From Chryseobacterium sp. 7 (lineage in GTDB: Bacteria; Bacteroidota; Bacteroidia; Flavobacteriales; Weeksellaceae): a stretch of 64,000 bases of DNA. This document shows, one piece after another, positions 52,583-60,823 of the stretch (the first letter of the stretch is position 1; each line of letters starts with the position of its first letter). The stretch spans positions 2,356,001 to 2,420,000 of the forward strand of contig NZ_RCCA01000001.1 of NCBI RefSeq assembly GCF_003663845.1. The letters are read 5' to 3'. The notes beneath the pieces were generated by a model, which saw nothing but the letters and a program-made list of their open reading frames with translations, was not told the DNA's origin and made no database searches. The position numbers and the translations under genes are program-made.

Positions 52583-53680
52583 TTAGTGAGCAGCATGATG
52601 TTCGTGCTCGTGCTCTTCTACTGCCATTCCGATAAACAGAGCAGATAACATTGTAAAGATATAAGCCTGTAGGAACGCTACCAATACCTCAAGTAAATAA
52701 ATTACTAATGTAAGGAACGGGAATGCTACACCTGCGATGAAATTCTTGAATACATAGATCAATCCGATCAAACTCATTACTACGATGTGACCTGCCGTCA
52801 TGTTGGCAAAAAGTCGGATCATCAATGCGAAAGGTTTAGTGATTGTCCCCAATAATTCGATTGGAAGCATGATTAACTTCATTGGAACCGGTACTCCTGG
52901 CATCCAGAAGATATGTTTCCAGTAATCTTTGTTAGCTGAGAACGTTGTAATCAAATAAGTAAGGATTGCAAGGAAGAATGTCATGGTAATATTACCTGTC
53001 ACATTAATTCCGAAAGGCATTAATCCTAAAACGTTAAGGAAAAGAATAAAGAAGAATACAGTTAACAAATAACCCATAAATCTCTTATACTTGTGTCCGA
53101 TATTTGGAATAGCAACTTCATCTCTTACGAAAATGATTAGCGGCTCTAAAAATCTTGCAGCTCCAGTAGGAACAACTGATTTTTTATAAGACTTAGCCAT
53201 ACCTCCGAATAACACCAACATAAAGATTGATACTAATAAAATAATCAGTACACTTTTTGTAATAGAAAGATCTAATGGCTTTTCGTTTGTTGGGTGACCA
53301 TGATCATCTAAAGTGATAGTTCCAGCTGCATCAGTCTTATAGATTTTCTCGTGGTGCAACACATAAAAAGAACCGTCTATCTCAGTAGGCTCTCCGTGCA
53401 TAAACCCTTCTTTGTTACTCATGAAGGCGTGAAAACCGTTGTCATATACAATAACAGGAAGAGGAAAACCGATGTGGTGACCATCTTTATCAACCATCAA
53501 TGTGAAATCATGTGCATCCAACAAGTGATGATCGATGAACTCTTTGTTTTCTTTGCTTACTTTGTCTTTCTCTGAAAGCTCTTGAGCAGGAGCTGTGCCA
53601 GCAGTAGCCTCACCGTGCTGTGCAGACACTAAGTTTAATACAAAAATACTGTAGAATAAAACTGCGAATTTCTTAAACAT
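52583..53680 (-). CDS. atpB: ATP synthase F0 a subunit with periplasmic N-terminal extension
   Basis: A 365-residue a subunit. The first ~20 residues form a signal-like peptide (FKKFAVLFYSIFVLNLVSA before QHG), followed by ~100 mostly polar residues with many His and Asp (IDHHLLDAHDFTLMVDKDGHHIG) before the membrane part. The stator Arg is in MIRLFANMTAGH near residue 296. The C-terminus ends EEHEHEHHAAH. Long extended AtpB proteins are typical of Bacteroidetes; their role is not established. The frame's first ATG is 8 codons earlier; I chose the one that begins the signal-like peptide. Confidence 0.93.
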   Translation of the reverse strand: MFKKFAVLFYSIFVLNLVSAQHGEATAGTAPAQELSEKDKVSKENKEFIDHHLLDAHDFTLMVDKDGHHIGFPLPVIVYDNGFHAFMSNKEGFMHGEPTEIDGSFYVLHHEKIYKTDAAGTITLDDHGHPTNEKPLDLSITKSVLIILLVSIFMLVLFGGMAKSYKKSVVPTGAARFLEPLIIFVRDEVAIPNIGHKYKRFMGYLLTVFFFILFLNVLGLMPFGINVTGNITMTFFLAILTYLITTFSANKDYWKHIFWMPGVPVPMKLIMLPIELLGTITKPFALMIRLFANMTAGHIVVMSLIGLIYVFKNFIAGVAFPFLTLVIYLLEVLVAFLQAYIFTMLSALFIGMAVEEHEHEHHAAH

Positions 53681-53701
53681 TGATAGGTTTTTTTCGTTGT
53701 G

Positions 53702-53730
53702 CAAAAATATGATATTTTTTCTAGTTTCAA
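53702..53730 (-). promoter_or_regulatory. Promoter of the atpBEFHAG operon
   Basis: TTG (53730-53728) and TATTTTTG (53709-53702) are 18 nt apart on the minus strand, matching the Bacteroidetes consensus. It lies 22 bp before the atpB start and overlaps the gap after the small membrane protein gene. Confidence 0.7.
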
Positions 53731-53739
53731 TAAATTATT

Positions 53740-54111
53740 TTACTGTTTTTTATCATGATTAATCAGCTTGATGGCATAGTATGTAAGCAGGGCTGTCAGG
53801 ACAAAATACGGGATAATAAAATGAAATTTATAGCCTGGAATCACTTCAAAGTTCAGTTTCTTTCTGATTAAGTACATTAAACCGAATTTTAAAAGGATCA
53901 AACCAATGACAGACAATCCTAAAAATTCCGGTGCCACTCTATTAATTAAAATAATAAGAGTAATCATCATCATAAACATGACGCTCAGAAAAAGATAAAA
54001 TTTAATGATCACAATTTCATTCAGGTGAAAAACAAATTTCCAAAGGGAAAAGTGCACCAGAAACGTCAGGAAGAATAAAATGACAACAAGAATATTGGGA
54101 TTGATTTTCAT
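53740..54111 (-). CDS. Small membrane protein upstream of atpB (AtpI-position, DUF6168-like)
   Basis: A 123-residue protein with four predicted membrane helices (near residues 5-22, 31-60, 65-83 and 100-118). It occupies the place where AtpI/AtpZ-like assembly proteins precede atpB. In flavobacteria a small protein of this size and layout (DUF6168) is common there. No AtpI signature was recognised, so the link is positional. I chose the ATG before KINPNILVV rather than the longer frame. TATTTTTG at 54138-54131 (minus) may be its -7 box. Confidence 0.7.
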   Translation of the reverse strand: MKINPNILVVILFFLTFLVHFSLWKFVFHLNEIVIIKFYLFLSVMFMMMITLIILINRVAPEFLGLSVIGLILLKFGLMYLIRKKLNFEVIPGYKFHFIIPYFVLTALLTYYAIKLINHDKKQ

Positions 54112-54237
54112 TCTAAATTTTAATTGATCGCAAAAATAGACTTTTTCTATCGTATTATGATAAGATTTGATATATATCATTTTTTCTTATATATATAATA
54201 TTACGTTCCGGACACTTTAGATATCCCAAAAATTCCT

Positions 54238-54245
54238 TATTTTTG
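54238..54245 (+). promoter_or_regulatory. -7 element of the ffh promoter
   Basis: TATTTTTG matches TAnnTTTG 24 bp upstream of the ffh ATG. A TTTAG at 54215-54219 stands in place of the -33 TTTG (18-nt spacing), so the promoter is probable but imperfect. Confidence 0.5.
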
Positions 54246-54268
54246 CAAACCTATAATTTACAATAAAT

Positions 54269-55630
54269 ATGTTTAATAGTTTACAGGATAAATTAGATAA
54301 GGCATTACATAATATTTCCGGGAGAGGAAAAATTACTGAAATCAATGTAGCGGAAACCGTAAAGGAGATCCGTAGAGCATTGGTAGATGCCGACGTTAAC
54401 TATAAAGTTGCAAAAGATCTTACTAAAAGAGTTCAGGATAAAGCATTAGGAGAGAATGTTCTTACTTCCCTTACTCCGGGACAGTTGATGACAAAAATTG
54501 TTCATGATGAATTGGTAGACCTGATGGGAGGTTCTCAGGAGGGAATCAATCTTTCAGGAAAACCTTCTGTAATCCTTATTGCTGGTCTCCAGGGATCCGG
54601 TAAGACTACTTTCTCAGGAAAACTTGCTCATTATTTACAAACAAAAAGAAATAAAAAACCTTTATTGGTAGCATGTGACGTTTACCGTCCTGCAGCGATT
54701 GACCAGCTGAAAGTACTGGGAGGACAAATTAATGTTCCTGTTTATACTGAAGAAGGTGCTACCAATCCGTCTACGATTGCTGAAAATGCGATCAATTTTG
54801 CAAAAGCCAACAACCATGATGTTGTAATTGTGGATACGGCTGGTCGTTTGGCGATTGATGAGCAGATGATGAACGAGATCAAATCTGTTCATTACTTCAT
54901 TAAACCAAATGAAACCCTATTTGTTGTTGACTCAATGACAGGTCAGGATGCTGTGAATACGGCAAAAGCATTCAACGATGCTTTGAACTTTGACGGAGTT
55001 GTTTTAACAAAATTAGATGGTGATACAAGAGGGGGTGCTGCATTAACGATCCGTTCTGTGGTTGAAAAACCTATCAAATTTATCTCTACAGGAGAAAAAA
55101 TGGAAGCTTTAGACCTTTTCTACCCGGAAAGGATGGCAGACAGAATCCTGGGAATGGGAGACGTTGTTTCCCTAGTAGAAAGAGCTCAGGAGCAGTTTGA
55201 TGAAGAAGAAGCGAAGAAACTTCACAAGAAAATTGCTAAAAACGAGTTCGGTTTCGATGATTTCCTTAAGCAGATCAACCAGATCAAGAAGATGGGTAAC
55301 ATGAAAGATTTGATGGGAATGATTCCTGGAGTTGGAAAAGCAATTAAGGATGTGGAAATCAGTGATGATGCATTCAAACACATTGAAGCGATCATCTATT
55401 CTATGACCCCTGAAGAAAGAAGAAGACCTTCTATCATCAATACTCAGAGAAAAGGAAGAATTGCTAAAGGTGCCGGAAGAAAAGTTGAGGATGTAAACCA
55501 GTTGATGAAACAGTTTGATCAAATGGGTAAAATGATGAAGATGATGCAGGGGCCTCAAGGAAAGCAAATGATGCAGATGATGAGCAAAATGCCGAACATG
55601 CCTGGAATGGGCGGAATGTTTGGAAAATAA
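54269..55630 (+). CDS. ffh: Signal recognition particle protein
   Basis: A 453-residue Ffh. The N domain comes first, then the G domain with GLQGSGKTTFSGKLA near residue 110, DTAGRLAIDE near 190, and TKLDGDTRGGAAL near 250. The M domain ends in a very Met-rich tail (alternating Met, Gly, Lys and Pro). It binds signal peptides and the SRP RNA found at 1.2 kb, delivering ribosomes to FtsY. Length is typical. It faces its own terminator. The gene is divergent from the ATP synthase region. Confidence 0.97.
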   Translation: MFNSLQDKLDKALHNISGRGKITEINVAETVKEIRRALVDADVNYKVAKDLTKRVQDKALGENVLTSLTPGQLMTKIVHDELVDLMGGSQEGINLSGKPSVILIAGLQGSGKTTFSGKLAHYLQTKRNKKPLLVACDVYRPAAIDQLKVLGGQINVPVYTEEGATNPSTIAENAINFAKANNHDVVIVDTAGRLAIDEQMMNEIKSVHYFIKPNETLFVVDSMTGQDAVNTAKAFNDALNFDGVVLTKLDGDTRGGAALTIRSVVEKPIKFISTGEKMEALDLFYPERMADRILGMGDVVSLVERAQEQFDEEEAKKLHKKIAKNEFGFDDFLKQINQIKKMGNMKDLMGMIPGVGKAIKDVEISDDAFKHIEAIIYSMTPEERRRPSIINTQRKGRIAKGAGRKVEDVNQLMKQFDQMGKMMKMMQGPQGKQMMQMMSKMPNMPGMGGMFGK

Positions 55631-55651
55631 GAAAGACAAAATTATTCATAG

Positions 55652-55680
55652 AAAAACTCTCAGAATTTCTGAGAGTTTTT
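55652..55680. terminator. Terminator between ffh and the OMP cluster
   Basis: AAAAACTCTCAGA and TCTGAGAGTTTTT form a 13-bp perfect stem with a 3-nt loop, 22 bp past the ffh stop. It can also end the minus-strand OMP gene from the other side. Confidence 0.9.
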
Positions 55681-55700
55681 ATTTTTATATGAAGATCTGT

Positions 55701-56358
55701 TTATTTAAACTTATATCCTATTCCTAATTGGAAGAAATTCATTTTTAATGTTTCTCCATCTACAGGATTTTTAATCATATTCGTTAGGCCAAAGCTGTAG
55801 CGTGCATCCACAAACAATCCTTTATGAATATTGTAATCAGCTCCTAAGAATAAACCGAAATCTGTAGATTTTAAACCATCATTCAGTTCTCTTTCCAAAT
55901 AGCGTTCTCCTTCTTTAAGTCCGGAAGGATCTACCATACCAGCATTAGGACCACTTACTTCAAATTTTGCTTTATTATTCGTTTTAAAGCTCACATAGGG
56001 ACCCGCATAAATTCCCAGTTTCGGAGTTGCATAATATCTTGCAGATACAGGAATAACAATTCTGTTAAGGTTCATCTTTTCAGTTAAGGTAATACCTGTA
56101 CCCGGTATTCCTTCCGCCAAGATTGGCATATTCTACCTCTCCCTGAACAGCAAACTTATTATTGAATTTATGCTCAACCAAGCCTCCGATATAAAACCCT
56201 GATTTGGATTTTAAACTTGCTTCGAATCCACCAAATTCAAAATCACCCTCACTGGAATTCAATTTTGATAAAGCATAACCGGCTTTTACACCGAATGTAG
56301 TTTGTGCATTCAGGCCTGCAAATAAAGCGATTGCAGACACCAATAAGATTTTTTTCAT
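55701..56358 (-). pseudogene. Outer-membrane beta-barrel protein, broken by a +1 frameshift
   Basis: Two overlapping frames together give a complete ~219-residue PorT-like/OMP barrel. The first (56358 to ~56110) has a signal peptide (KKILLVSAIALFAG, ending LNA before QT) and FYIGGLVEHKFNNKFAVQGE. The second (to 55701) continues with LNRIVIPVSARYYATPKLGIYAG and ends FFQLGIGYKFK. The intact paralogue at 58947 aligns across the break. The frame changes near the GGCGGAAGG segment at about 56105-56115 by one extra base. Either the gene is inactivated or the base is a sequencing error. No slippery site is present. Confidence 0.8.
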
Positions 56359-56435
56359 GATTATTATATTAATTAGTTTTTAAACTTAAAAAGCCTAAGA
56401 TAGCTTTCAGCAGGCTAATGTATATATTTTGTGTA

Positions 56436-57101
56436 TTATTTTGCAAATATATATTTTACTCCAAAGGTAACTGCAGCTAAATTGAGATCAAATTTGTAGC
56501 TGTTATTCCTTTTAGCACCATCAATATCTCTTTTGTAGGTATTGTATCCAAACTCCCCTATTGTAGCTTCAATGGACCAGTTTTTATTAACGAAATAATC
56601 CAATCCCGGCTTGACATTCACTCCAATATTGATATAGTTATTCTTTCTTGAAAATGAAGGAGCGAGAAGAGGATCCCCCATGAAGATTTCACTGTTTGAT
56701 TCCAGTTTTTCCTGGCCAAACTCCAACGGAATCTGTAGTTGTCCAAAGATATATAAGTTTTCAGATAAAGTCCAGTATTTTCTCACAAACGGAGCTACTA
56801 CAAATGCATTATTGGTTTCTTTTATTTCCAGCTCATTGCTGAAGAAGTCACCACCTACATCATACTTTGTAACAGCACTTTTATATCCTACACCCAATCC
56901 TACTGCTAAATTATTAGTCACAAAATACCCCACTGTAGGAAGAATTTTGATAACATCATCCTTTCTGGCACTGTTATAATAGGCATTATTTTCACTGTGA
57001 TTGTACTCTACCTGTCCTGAAAGGTAAGTTTTTCCTTTAGCAATCTGTGCGTTTGATAAACCGAAAAGCGCAACAGCGCTCATCAATAGGATTTTTTTCA
57101 T
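56436..57101 (-). CDS. Outer-membrane beta-barrel protein, paralogue 2
   Basis: A 221-residue protein. Signal peptide: residues 1-18 (KKILLMSAVALFG, ending LSNA before QIAKG). The mature part alternates short beta strands and loops: TVGYFVTNNLAVGLGVGYKS and APFVRKYWTLSENLYIFGQL are shared with paralogue 3, as are the ends (WSIEATIGEFGYNTYK; LAAVTFGVKYIFAK). It should form an eight- to ten-stranded barrel in the outer membrane, exported by Sec and Bam. Function unknown. About 60% alike to its neighbour by eye. Confidence 0.85.
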   Translation of the reverse strand: MKKILLMSAVALFGLSNAQIAKGKTYLSGQVEYNHSENNAYYNSARKDDVIKILPTVGYFVTNNLAVGLGVGYKSAVTKYDVGGDFFSNELEIKETNNAFVVAPFVRKYWTLSENLYIFGQLQIPLEFGQEKLESNSEIFMGDPLLAPSFSRKNNYINIGVNVKPGLDYFVNKNWSIEATIGEFGYNTYKRDIDGAKRNNSYKFDLNLAAVTFGVKYIFAK

Positions 57102-57126
57102 GGTTTTATATTAGTTTTACAGAAAA

Positions 57127-57153
57127 AAAGCCCTAAGAGTTTCTCAGGGCTTT
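57127..57153 (-). terminator. Intrinsic terminator of OMP paralogue 3
   Basis: AAAGCCCT...AGA pairs with TCT...AGGGCTTT around a short loop, 21 bp past the stop, with T-runs on both sides. Confidence 0.8.
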
Positions 57154-57173
57154 CTTGCTATATGCTTTGTTTA

Positions 57174-57842
57174 TTATTTTGCAAATACATATTTAACTCC
57201 GAAAGTTACAGAAGATAAATTCAATCCGAAGTTATAGTTGTTTGTAGCATCACCACCTTTTGGTTTGTAGTTGCTATAACCGAACTCACCGATAGTAGCT
57301 TCGATAGACCAGTTCTTGTTTAAGAAATAATCTAAACCTGGTTTAACAGTTACACCAATTTTAGTGTATTTAGCTTCAGATGAAGTAGAGCTAGATGCCA
57401 CAGAAGTTCCTGAACCTGTTGTAGTTGTAGCTACAGAACTAGTTTCAGTTTCAGTTTTTCCGAACTGCATTGGTACTGCTAACTGTCCGAAGAAATATAA
57501 CTTGTCAGATAAAGTCCAATACTTTCTTACGAATGGAGCAACAACGAATGCTGGAGTTTTAACTACGTTCTCGTTTACGATTGTAGTGTTTCCTAGAGTT
57601 GTAGTAGTAGATACAGTATTCTTTTCAGTTTGGTATCCTACACCTAATCCGATTGCTAAGTTAGTGTTTACGAAATATCCAACTGTAGGTAATACGTTGA
57701 AGTTTTCTTTTTTATCGTTACCGTTGTTAGATTCTACTTGAGAATAACCAACAGATCCTGATAAATATGTAGTTCCTTTAGCAATCTGAGCGTTTGATAA
57801 ACCGAAAAGTGCAACTGCACCCGCTAATAATATTTTTTTCAT
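57174..57842 (-). CDS. Outer-membrane beta-barrel protein, paralogue 3, with Ser/Thr-rich loop
   Basis: A 222-residue protein with the same signal peptide and strands as paralogue 2. A distinct feature is a low-complexity loop near residues 130-160, rich in Thr, Ser, Val and Gly (SSVATTTTGSGTSVASSS), where paralogue 2 has a charged loop. The surrounding strands are conserved, so the loop is probably surface-exposed. TAAATTTG at 57878-57871 (minus) is a likely -7 box 28 bp upstream of its start. Confidence 0.88.
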   Translation of the reverse strand: MKKILLAGAVALFGLSNAQIAKGTTYLSGSVGYSQVESNNGNDKKENFNVLPTVGYFVNTNLAIGLGVGYQTEKNTVSTTTTLGNTTIVNENVVKTPAFVVAPFVRKYWTLSDKLYFFGQLAVPMQFGKTETETSSVATTTTGSGTSVASSSTSSEAKYTKIGVTVKPGLDYFLNKNWSIEATIGEFGYSNYKPKGGDATNNYNFGLNLSSVTFGVKYVFAK

Positions 57843-57878
57843 TGTAAAAAATTTTAATACTTTCTGAGGGCAAATTTA

Positions 57879-58258
57879 CAGTGGTACCCACTAATATTAA
57901 AATTTGTTAATGTGATTAATATCATTGTTAAAATTTAAGGTTTTGTAATAATAAATCATACTTAAGAGAAGTTATTGAGTTTTTCACAATATTATGAATA
58001 AAAAAACTCTATTTTTTCAACAAGACTTAAATATATTTACTTTTTCAAATTTTTCATTTTTTTGTAAAAGCCCATGAATTCAGAGGAAACTCTAAAATTA
58101 ATTAACCTAAAATATTAATATCTAAGTTATTATCTCTTAAAATTTAAACATTTGTTTATATTCAAGGCTGTTTTCACCTTTTCCTAATGGCTGTAAATGT
58201 GTTATTTCAAAAATTTCTGAGTACAAATCTGTACAGCGCATTTATAATAATATAGAAA
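57879..58258. other. Gene-free AT-rich stretch in the OMP cluster
   Basis: About 380 bp without an ORF of note. It contains A/T-rich DNA and a short inverted repeat GTACA...TGTAC near 58220. Nothing further could be recognised. Confidence 0.6.
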
Positions 58259-58259
58259 A

Positions 58260-58285
58260 CTCCGGCCTTCGGCCGGAGTTTTCTA
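58260..58285. terminator. Strong GC-rich terminator after OMP paralogue 4
   Basis: ACTCCGGCC and GGCCGGAGT form a 9-bp GC-rich stem with a TTC loop, flanked by A- and T-rich bases on both sides, about 20 bp past the stop at 58301. Confidence 0.85.
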
Positions 58286-58300
58286 TATCCATTTGCTTTC

Positions 58301-58801
58301 TTATTTAATAAAGAAATTATAACCAAGGTTAACAGCTCCTACATTCCAGCTGTATCTTCCCCATCCCGGAAGATCACGTTTATTGCTGATAGATTGGTAA
58401 CCGATGTACAGCTCTCCTTTAGACATTTGGTATCCAAATTTAGGTTGCGCATAGAAACCTCCATCTACTCCATCTTTTGTAGAAATACCGTATCCTAAGT
58501 CTAAACCTACAAAGATAGGTGCGCCGGAGAATCTGTATTTTCCGGACACTGCTACAGGAACAAATCCGAAATCATCAAAATGATCTTTTCCGAAGAAATG
58601 AGAATATCCTGTGGTTACCCCAAGATCAAGCCCTTTGGCAATATTCCACATATATGCCGCATCTACTCCTAATGTAAATGAAGATACATCACTTGCATCA
58701 GACACAGGAATGCCAATATGTCCTCCAATTTTAAAACCTTCCTGCGCTTGAGCAGCACCTCCTAGAAGTGCAAAAGCACCTAGTAATAATAGTTTTTTCA
58801 T
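58301..58801 (-). CDS. Outer-membrane beta-barrel protein, paralogue 4 (short)
   Basis: A 166-residue protein. Signal peptide ends at QAQ near residue 20 (KKLLLLGAFALLGGAA). Strands such as FKIGGHIGIPVSDASDVSSFTLG and LGYGISTKDGVDGGFYAQPKFGY give a small barrel pattern with a C-terminal aromatic (FIK) as in OMPs. Shorter than its neighbours by ~55 residues. TATTTTTG at 58835-58828 (minus) is a likely -7 box. Confidence 0.85.
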   Translation of the reverse strand: MKKLLLLGAFALLGGAAQAQEGFKIGGHIGIPVSDASDVSSFTLGVDAAYMWNIAKGLDLGVTTGYSHFFGKDHFDDFGFVPVAVSGKYRFSGAPIFVGLDLGYGISTKDGVDGGFYAQPKFGYQMSKGELYIGYQSISNKRDLPGWGRYSWNVGAVNLGYNFFIK

Positions 58802-58889
58802 TTTTTTAGTAGCTTTAAATTACGGTGCAAAAATACTAATTATTTTTCATCAGATAGAGGATCCATATGAATGATATACCATAAAATAA

Positions 58890-58916
58890 AAATCAGGACA
58901 ATTTTTGTCCTGATTT
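58890..58916 (-). terminator. Intrinsic terminator of OMP paralogue 5
   Basis: AAATCAGGACAA and TTGTCCTGATTT pair (12 bp) around TTT, with T-runs on both sides, about 31 bp past the stop. Confidence 0.88.
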
Positions 58917-58946
58917 TTTTATTATTTCTGGGTAAAATTTTCAGAA

Positions 58947-59612
58947 TTAGTTTCCTCCAAATTTGAATCCTACACCTACCTGCACAAAGCTGTTAGTTAG
59001 CTTTTCATTCCCTTCTGCATGCTTAGCAAGGTTAGAAACACCAAGGTTATATCTTGCATCAAAGAACAATCCGTTTTCCAATGCATATTCAGCACCAAGG
59101 AATGGAGCAATATTCAAAGTATTCATCTGATCTTTGATATCTCTTTCGTCATTAGCATCAATTTCAAATCCTGGAATTCCAAACCCGAAATCAGCAGTAA
59201 GCTTTTGCTTAGCAGAAAGAATTACTCCGAAGCTTGCTCCCGCAGAAACAGACAATCCTTCAGTGATAAAATACTTAGCAGAGATAGGCACTAATAAAGT
59301 GTGAAAAGTCTGCTTTGCTTTTACATTTAAAAAAGTAGTAGGATCATCCGGATCAGCTTCAGCTACGTTTACTTTTCCTCCTAGTGGAGAATACAAAAGT
59401 TCTCCCTGAAGAGCAAATTTATCACTCAGCTTATATTCAGCAATACCTCCAATATAAAATGTGTGTAAAGGATCTGAAGTTTCAGACTGTCCGTCACCCT
59501 TCAATTTAATGGTAGAGTAAGAGTATCCGGCTTTTGGACCAAAACGAAATTCTTGTGCGTTAGCAGAAATTCCCATAACAGCGACTGCTGCAACTAGTAA
59601 AAGTTTTTTCAT
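58947..59612 (-). CDS. Outer-membrane beta-barrel protein (PorT-like), paralogue 5
   Basis: A 221-residue protein. Signal peptide ends NAQ near residue 20. The mature part has FRFGPKAGYSYSTIKL, FYIGGIAEYKLSDKFALQGELLYSPLGG and a C-terminal SFVQVGVGFKFGGN, the closest intact relative of the frameshifted gene at 55701. A clear promoter lies upstream: TAGTTTTG (59649-59642) and TTG (59671-59669), 19 nt apart. Function is structural or unknown; outer-membrane barrels of this kind are abundant in flavobacteria. Confidence 0.88.
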   Translation of the reverse strand: MKKLLLVAAVAVMGISANAQEFRFGPKAGYSYSTIKLKGDGQSETSDPLHTFYIGGIAEYKLSDKFALQGELLYSPLGGKVNVAEADPDDPTTFLNVKAKQTFHTLLVPISAKYFITEGLSVSAGASFGVILSAKQKLTADFGFGIPGFEIDANDERDIKDQMNTLNIAPFLGAEYALENGLFFDARYNLGVSNLAKHAEGNEKLTNSFVQVGVGFKFGGN

Positions 59613-59641
59613 GTTTAATTAGTTTTTACATCTAAGGACTG

Positions 59642-59672
59642 CAAAACTAATTAATTTTTTCAAATTAACAAA
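59642..59672 (-). promoter_or_regulatory. Promoter of OMP paralogue 5
   Basis: TTTG (59672-59669) and TAGTTTTG (59649-59642) are spaced 19 nt on the minus strand, a full consensus match, 30 bp before the ATG. Confidence 0.75.
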
Positions 59673-59730
59673 TTTTAACTAACCATTTCAAGGTTAACAA
59701 AAAGTTAATGGAAACTTTCACTACTCAAAA

Positions 59731-60690
59731 TTAGTCATTTCTTACTCTTTTATCTTCATCGTTATAAGCCAGAATAATCTTTCTTACTACAGGGTGTCTT
59801 ACTACGTCTTCTTCTGTAAGATGTACAAATCCAATCTCCTTTACTCCATTTAAAATCCTCATAGCTTCTTTCAGTCCAGACTGTTGATTTTTCGGAAGGT
59901 CAATCTGACTTGGATCCCCTGTGATAATGAACTTAGCATTCATACCCATTCTGGTAAGGAACATTTTCATCTGTGCATGCGTGGTATTCTGTGCTTCATC
60001 AAGAATCACAAACGCATCATCCAGTGTACGTCCTCTCATAAAGGCCAATGGTGCTACTTCAATTACCTTTTTCTCCATGAAACCCTCAAGTTTTTCATGA
60101 GGAATCATATCACGAAGTGCATCATATAAAGGCTGTAAATACGGATCCAGCTTCTCTTTAAGATCACCAGGGAGGAATCCCAGACTCTCTCCTGCTTCTA
60201 CAGCCGGTCTTGTCAGGATAATTCTCTTCACTTCTTTATCTCTCAAAGCTCTTGCTGCCAATGCCACGCTGGTATACGTTTTTCCGGTACCTGCAGGGCC
60301 AATAGCAAATACCATGTCCTTTTTCTCCGTTTCCTTTACCAGCTTTTTAAGATTGGTGGTCTTCGCTTTAATAACTTTTCCGTTAACTCCTTTTACGATA
60401 ATATCCTGATCGAATACCAGCTGCTTTTCGTTTTCGTCTTTAATATTCAATATATTTTCAACGTCTTTCAGTCCTATTGAATTGTTTTTGGAGATAAAGC
60501 TGACAATATCATCCAATTTTTTTTTCAGTATGTCTAAAGCTTCCTGATTACCCATGGCAAAGATGAAATGATCTCTTCCTGTAATTTTTATGGTTGGAAA
60601 GCTTGATTTTATTAAGTTGAAATATTGGTTATTAACTCCATAGAAGATTTTTGCGTCGATATCTTCCAAATCATATGTTAATTCAAACAT
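59731..60690 (-). CDS. PhoH-family P-loop ATPase
   Basis: A 319-residue PhoH protein. Walker A is GPAGTGKTYTSVALA near residue 134; Walker B VILDEAQNTTHAQMKMFLTRMG near 230; and TGDPSQIDLP near 258 follows. The N-terminal ~110 residues are a KH-like RNA-binding domain (IKITGRDHFIFAMGNQEAL). PhoH members are proposed RNA helicases/ribonucleases; the role is not settled. Monocistronic, and its promoter region is shared with the divergent SAM hydrolase gene. Confidence 0.92.
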   Translation of the reverse strand: MFELTYDLEDIDAKIFYGVNNQYFNLIKSSFPTIKITGRDHFIFAMGNQEALDILKKKLDDIVSFISKNNSIGLKDVENILNIKDENEKQLVFDQDIIVKGVNGKVIKAKTTNLKKLVKETEKKDMVFAIGPAGTGKTYTSVALAARALRDKEVKRIILTRPAVEAGESLGFLPGDLKEKLDPYLQPLYDALRDMIPHEKLEGFMEKKVIEVAPLAFMRGRTLDDAFVILDEAQNTTHAQMKMFLTRMGMNAKFIITGDPSQIDLPKNQQSGLKEAMRILNGVKEIGFVHLTEEDVVRHPVVRKIILAYNDEDKRVRND

Positions 60691-60787
60691 GCAGTATTTT
60701 TATTTTTAGATTTTAAAATTAAAGCTTTTTTTCAAATTTATATCAAATTCTTTTCAACAATCTTTCGGGCATTCTTTTTATTTTAAA

Positions 60788-60795
60788 TAACTTTG
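60788..60795 (+). promoter_or_regulatory. -7 element of the SAM hydrolase promoter
   Basis: TAACTTTG matches TAnnTTTG 28 bp upstream of the ATG. The -33 element is weak (TTTC near 60762-60765, 22 nt upstream). Confidence 0.5.
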
Positions 60796-60823
60796 CAATA
60801 CTACACTATTCTAGAAATTGCTC

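Noticed and set aside
56080..56129. Programmed frameshifting in the broken outer-membrane barrel gene
   Set aside because: The shift is of the +1 type and there is no slippery sequence, rare codon or stop arrangement near the junction; mutation or sequencing error is simpler.
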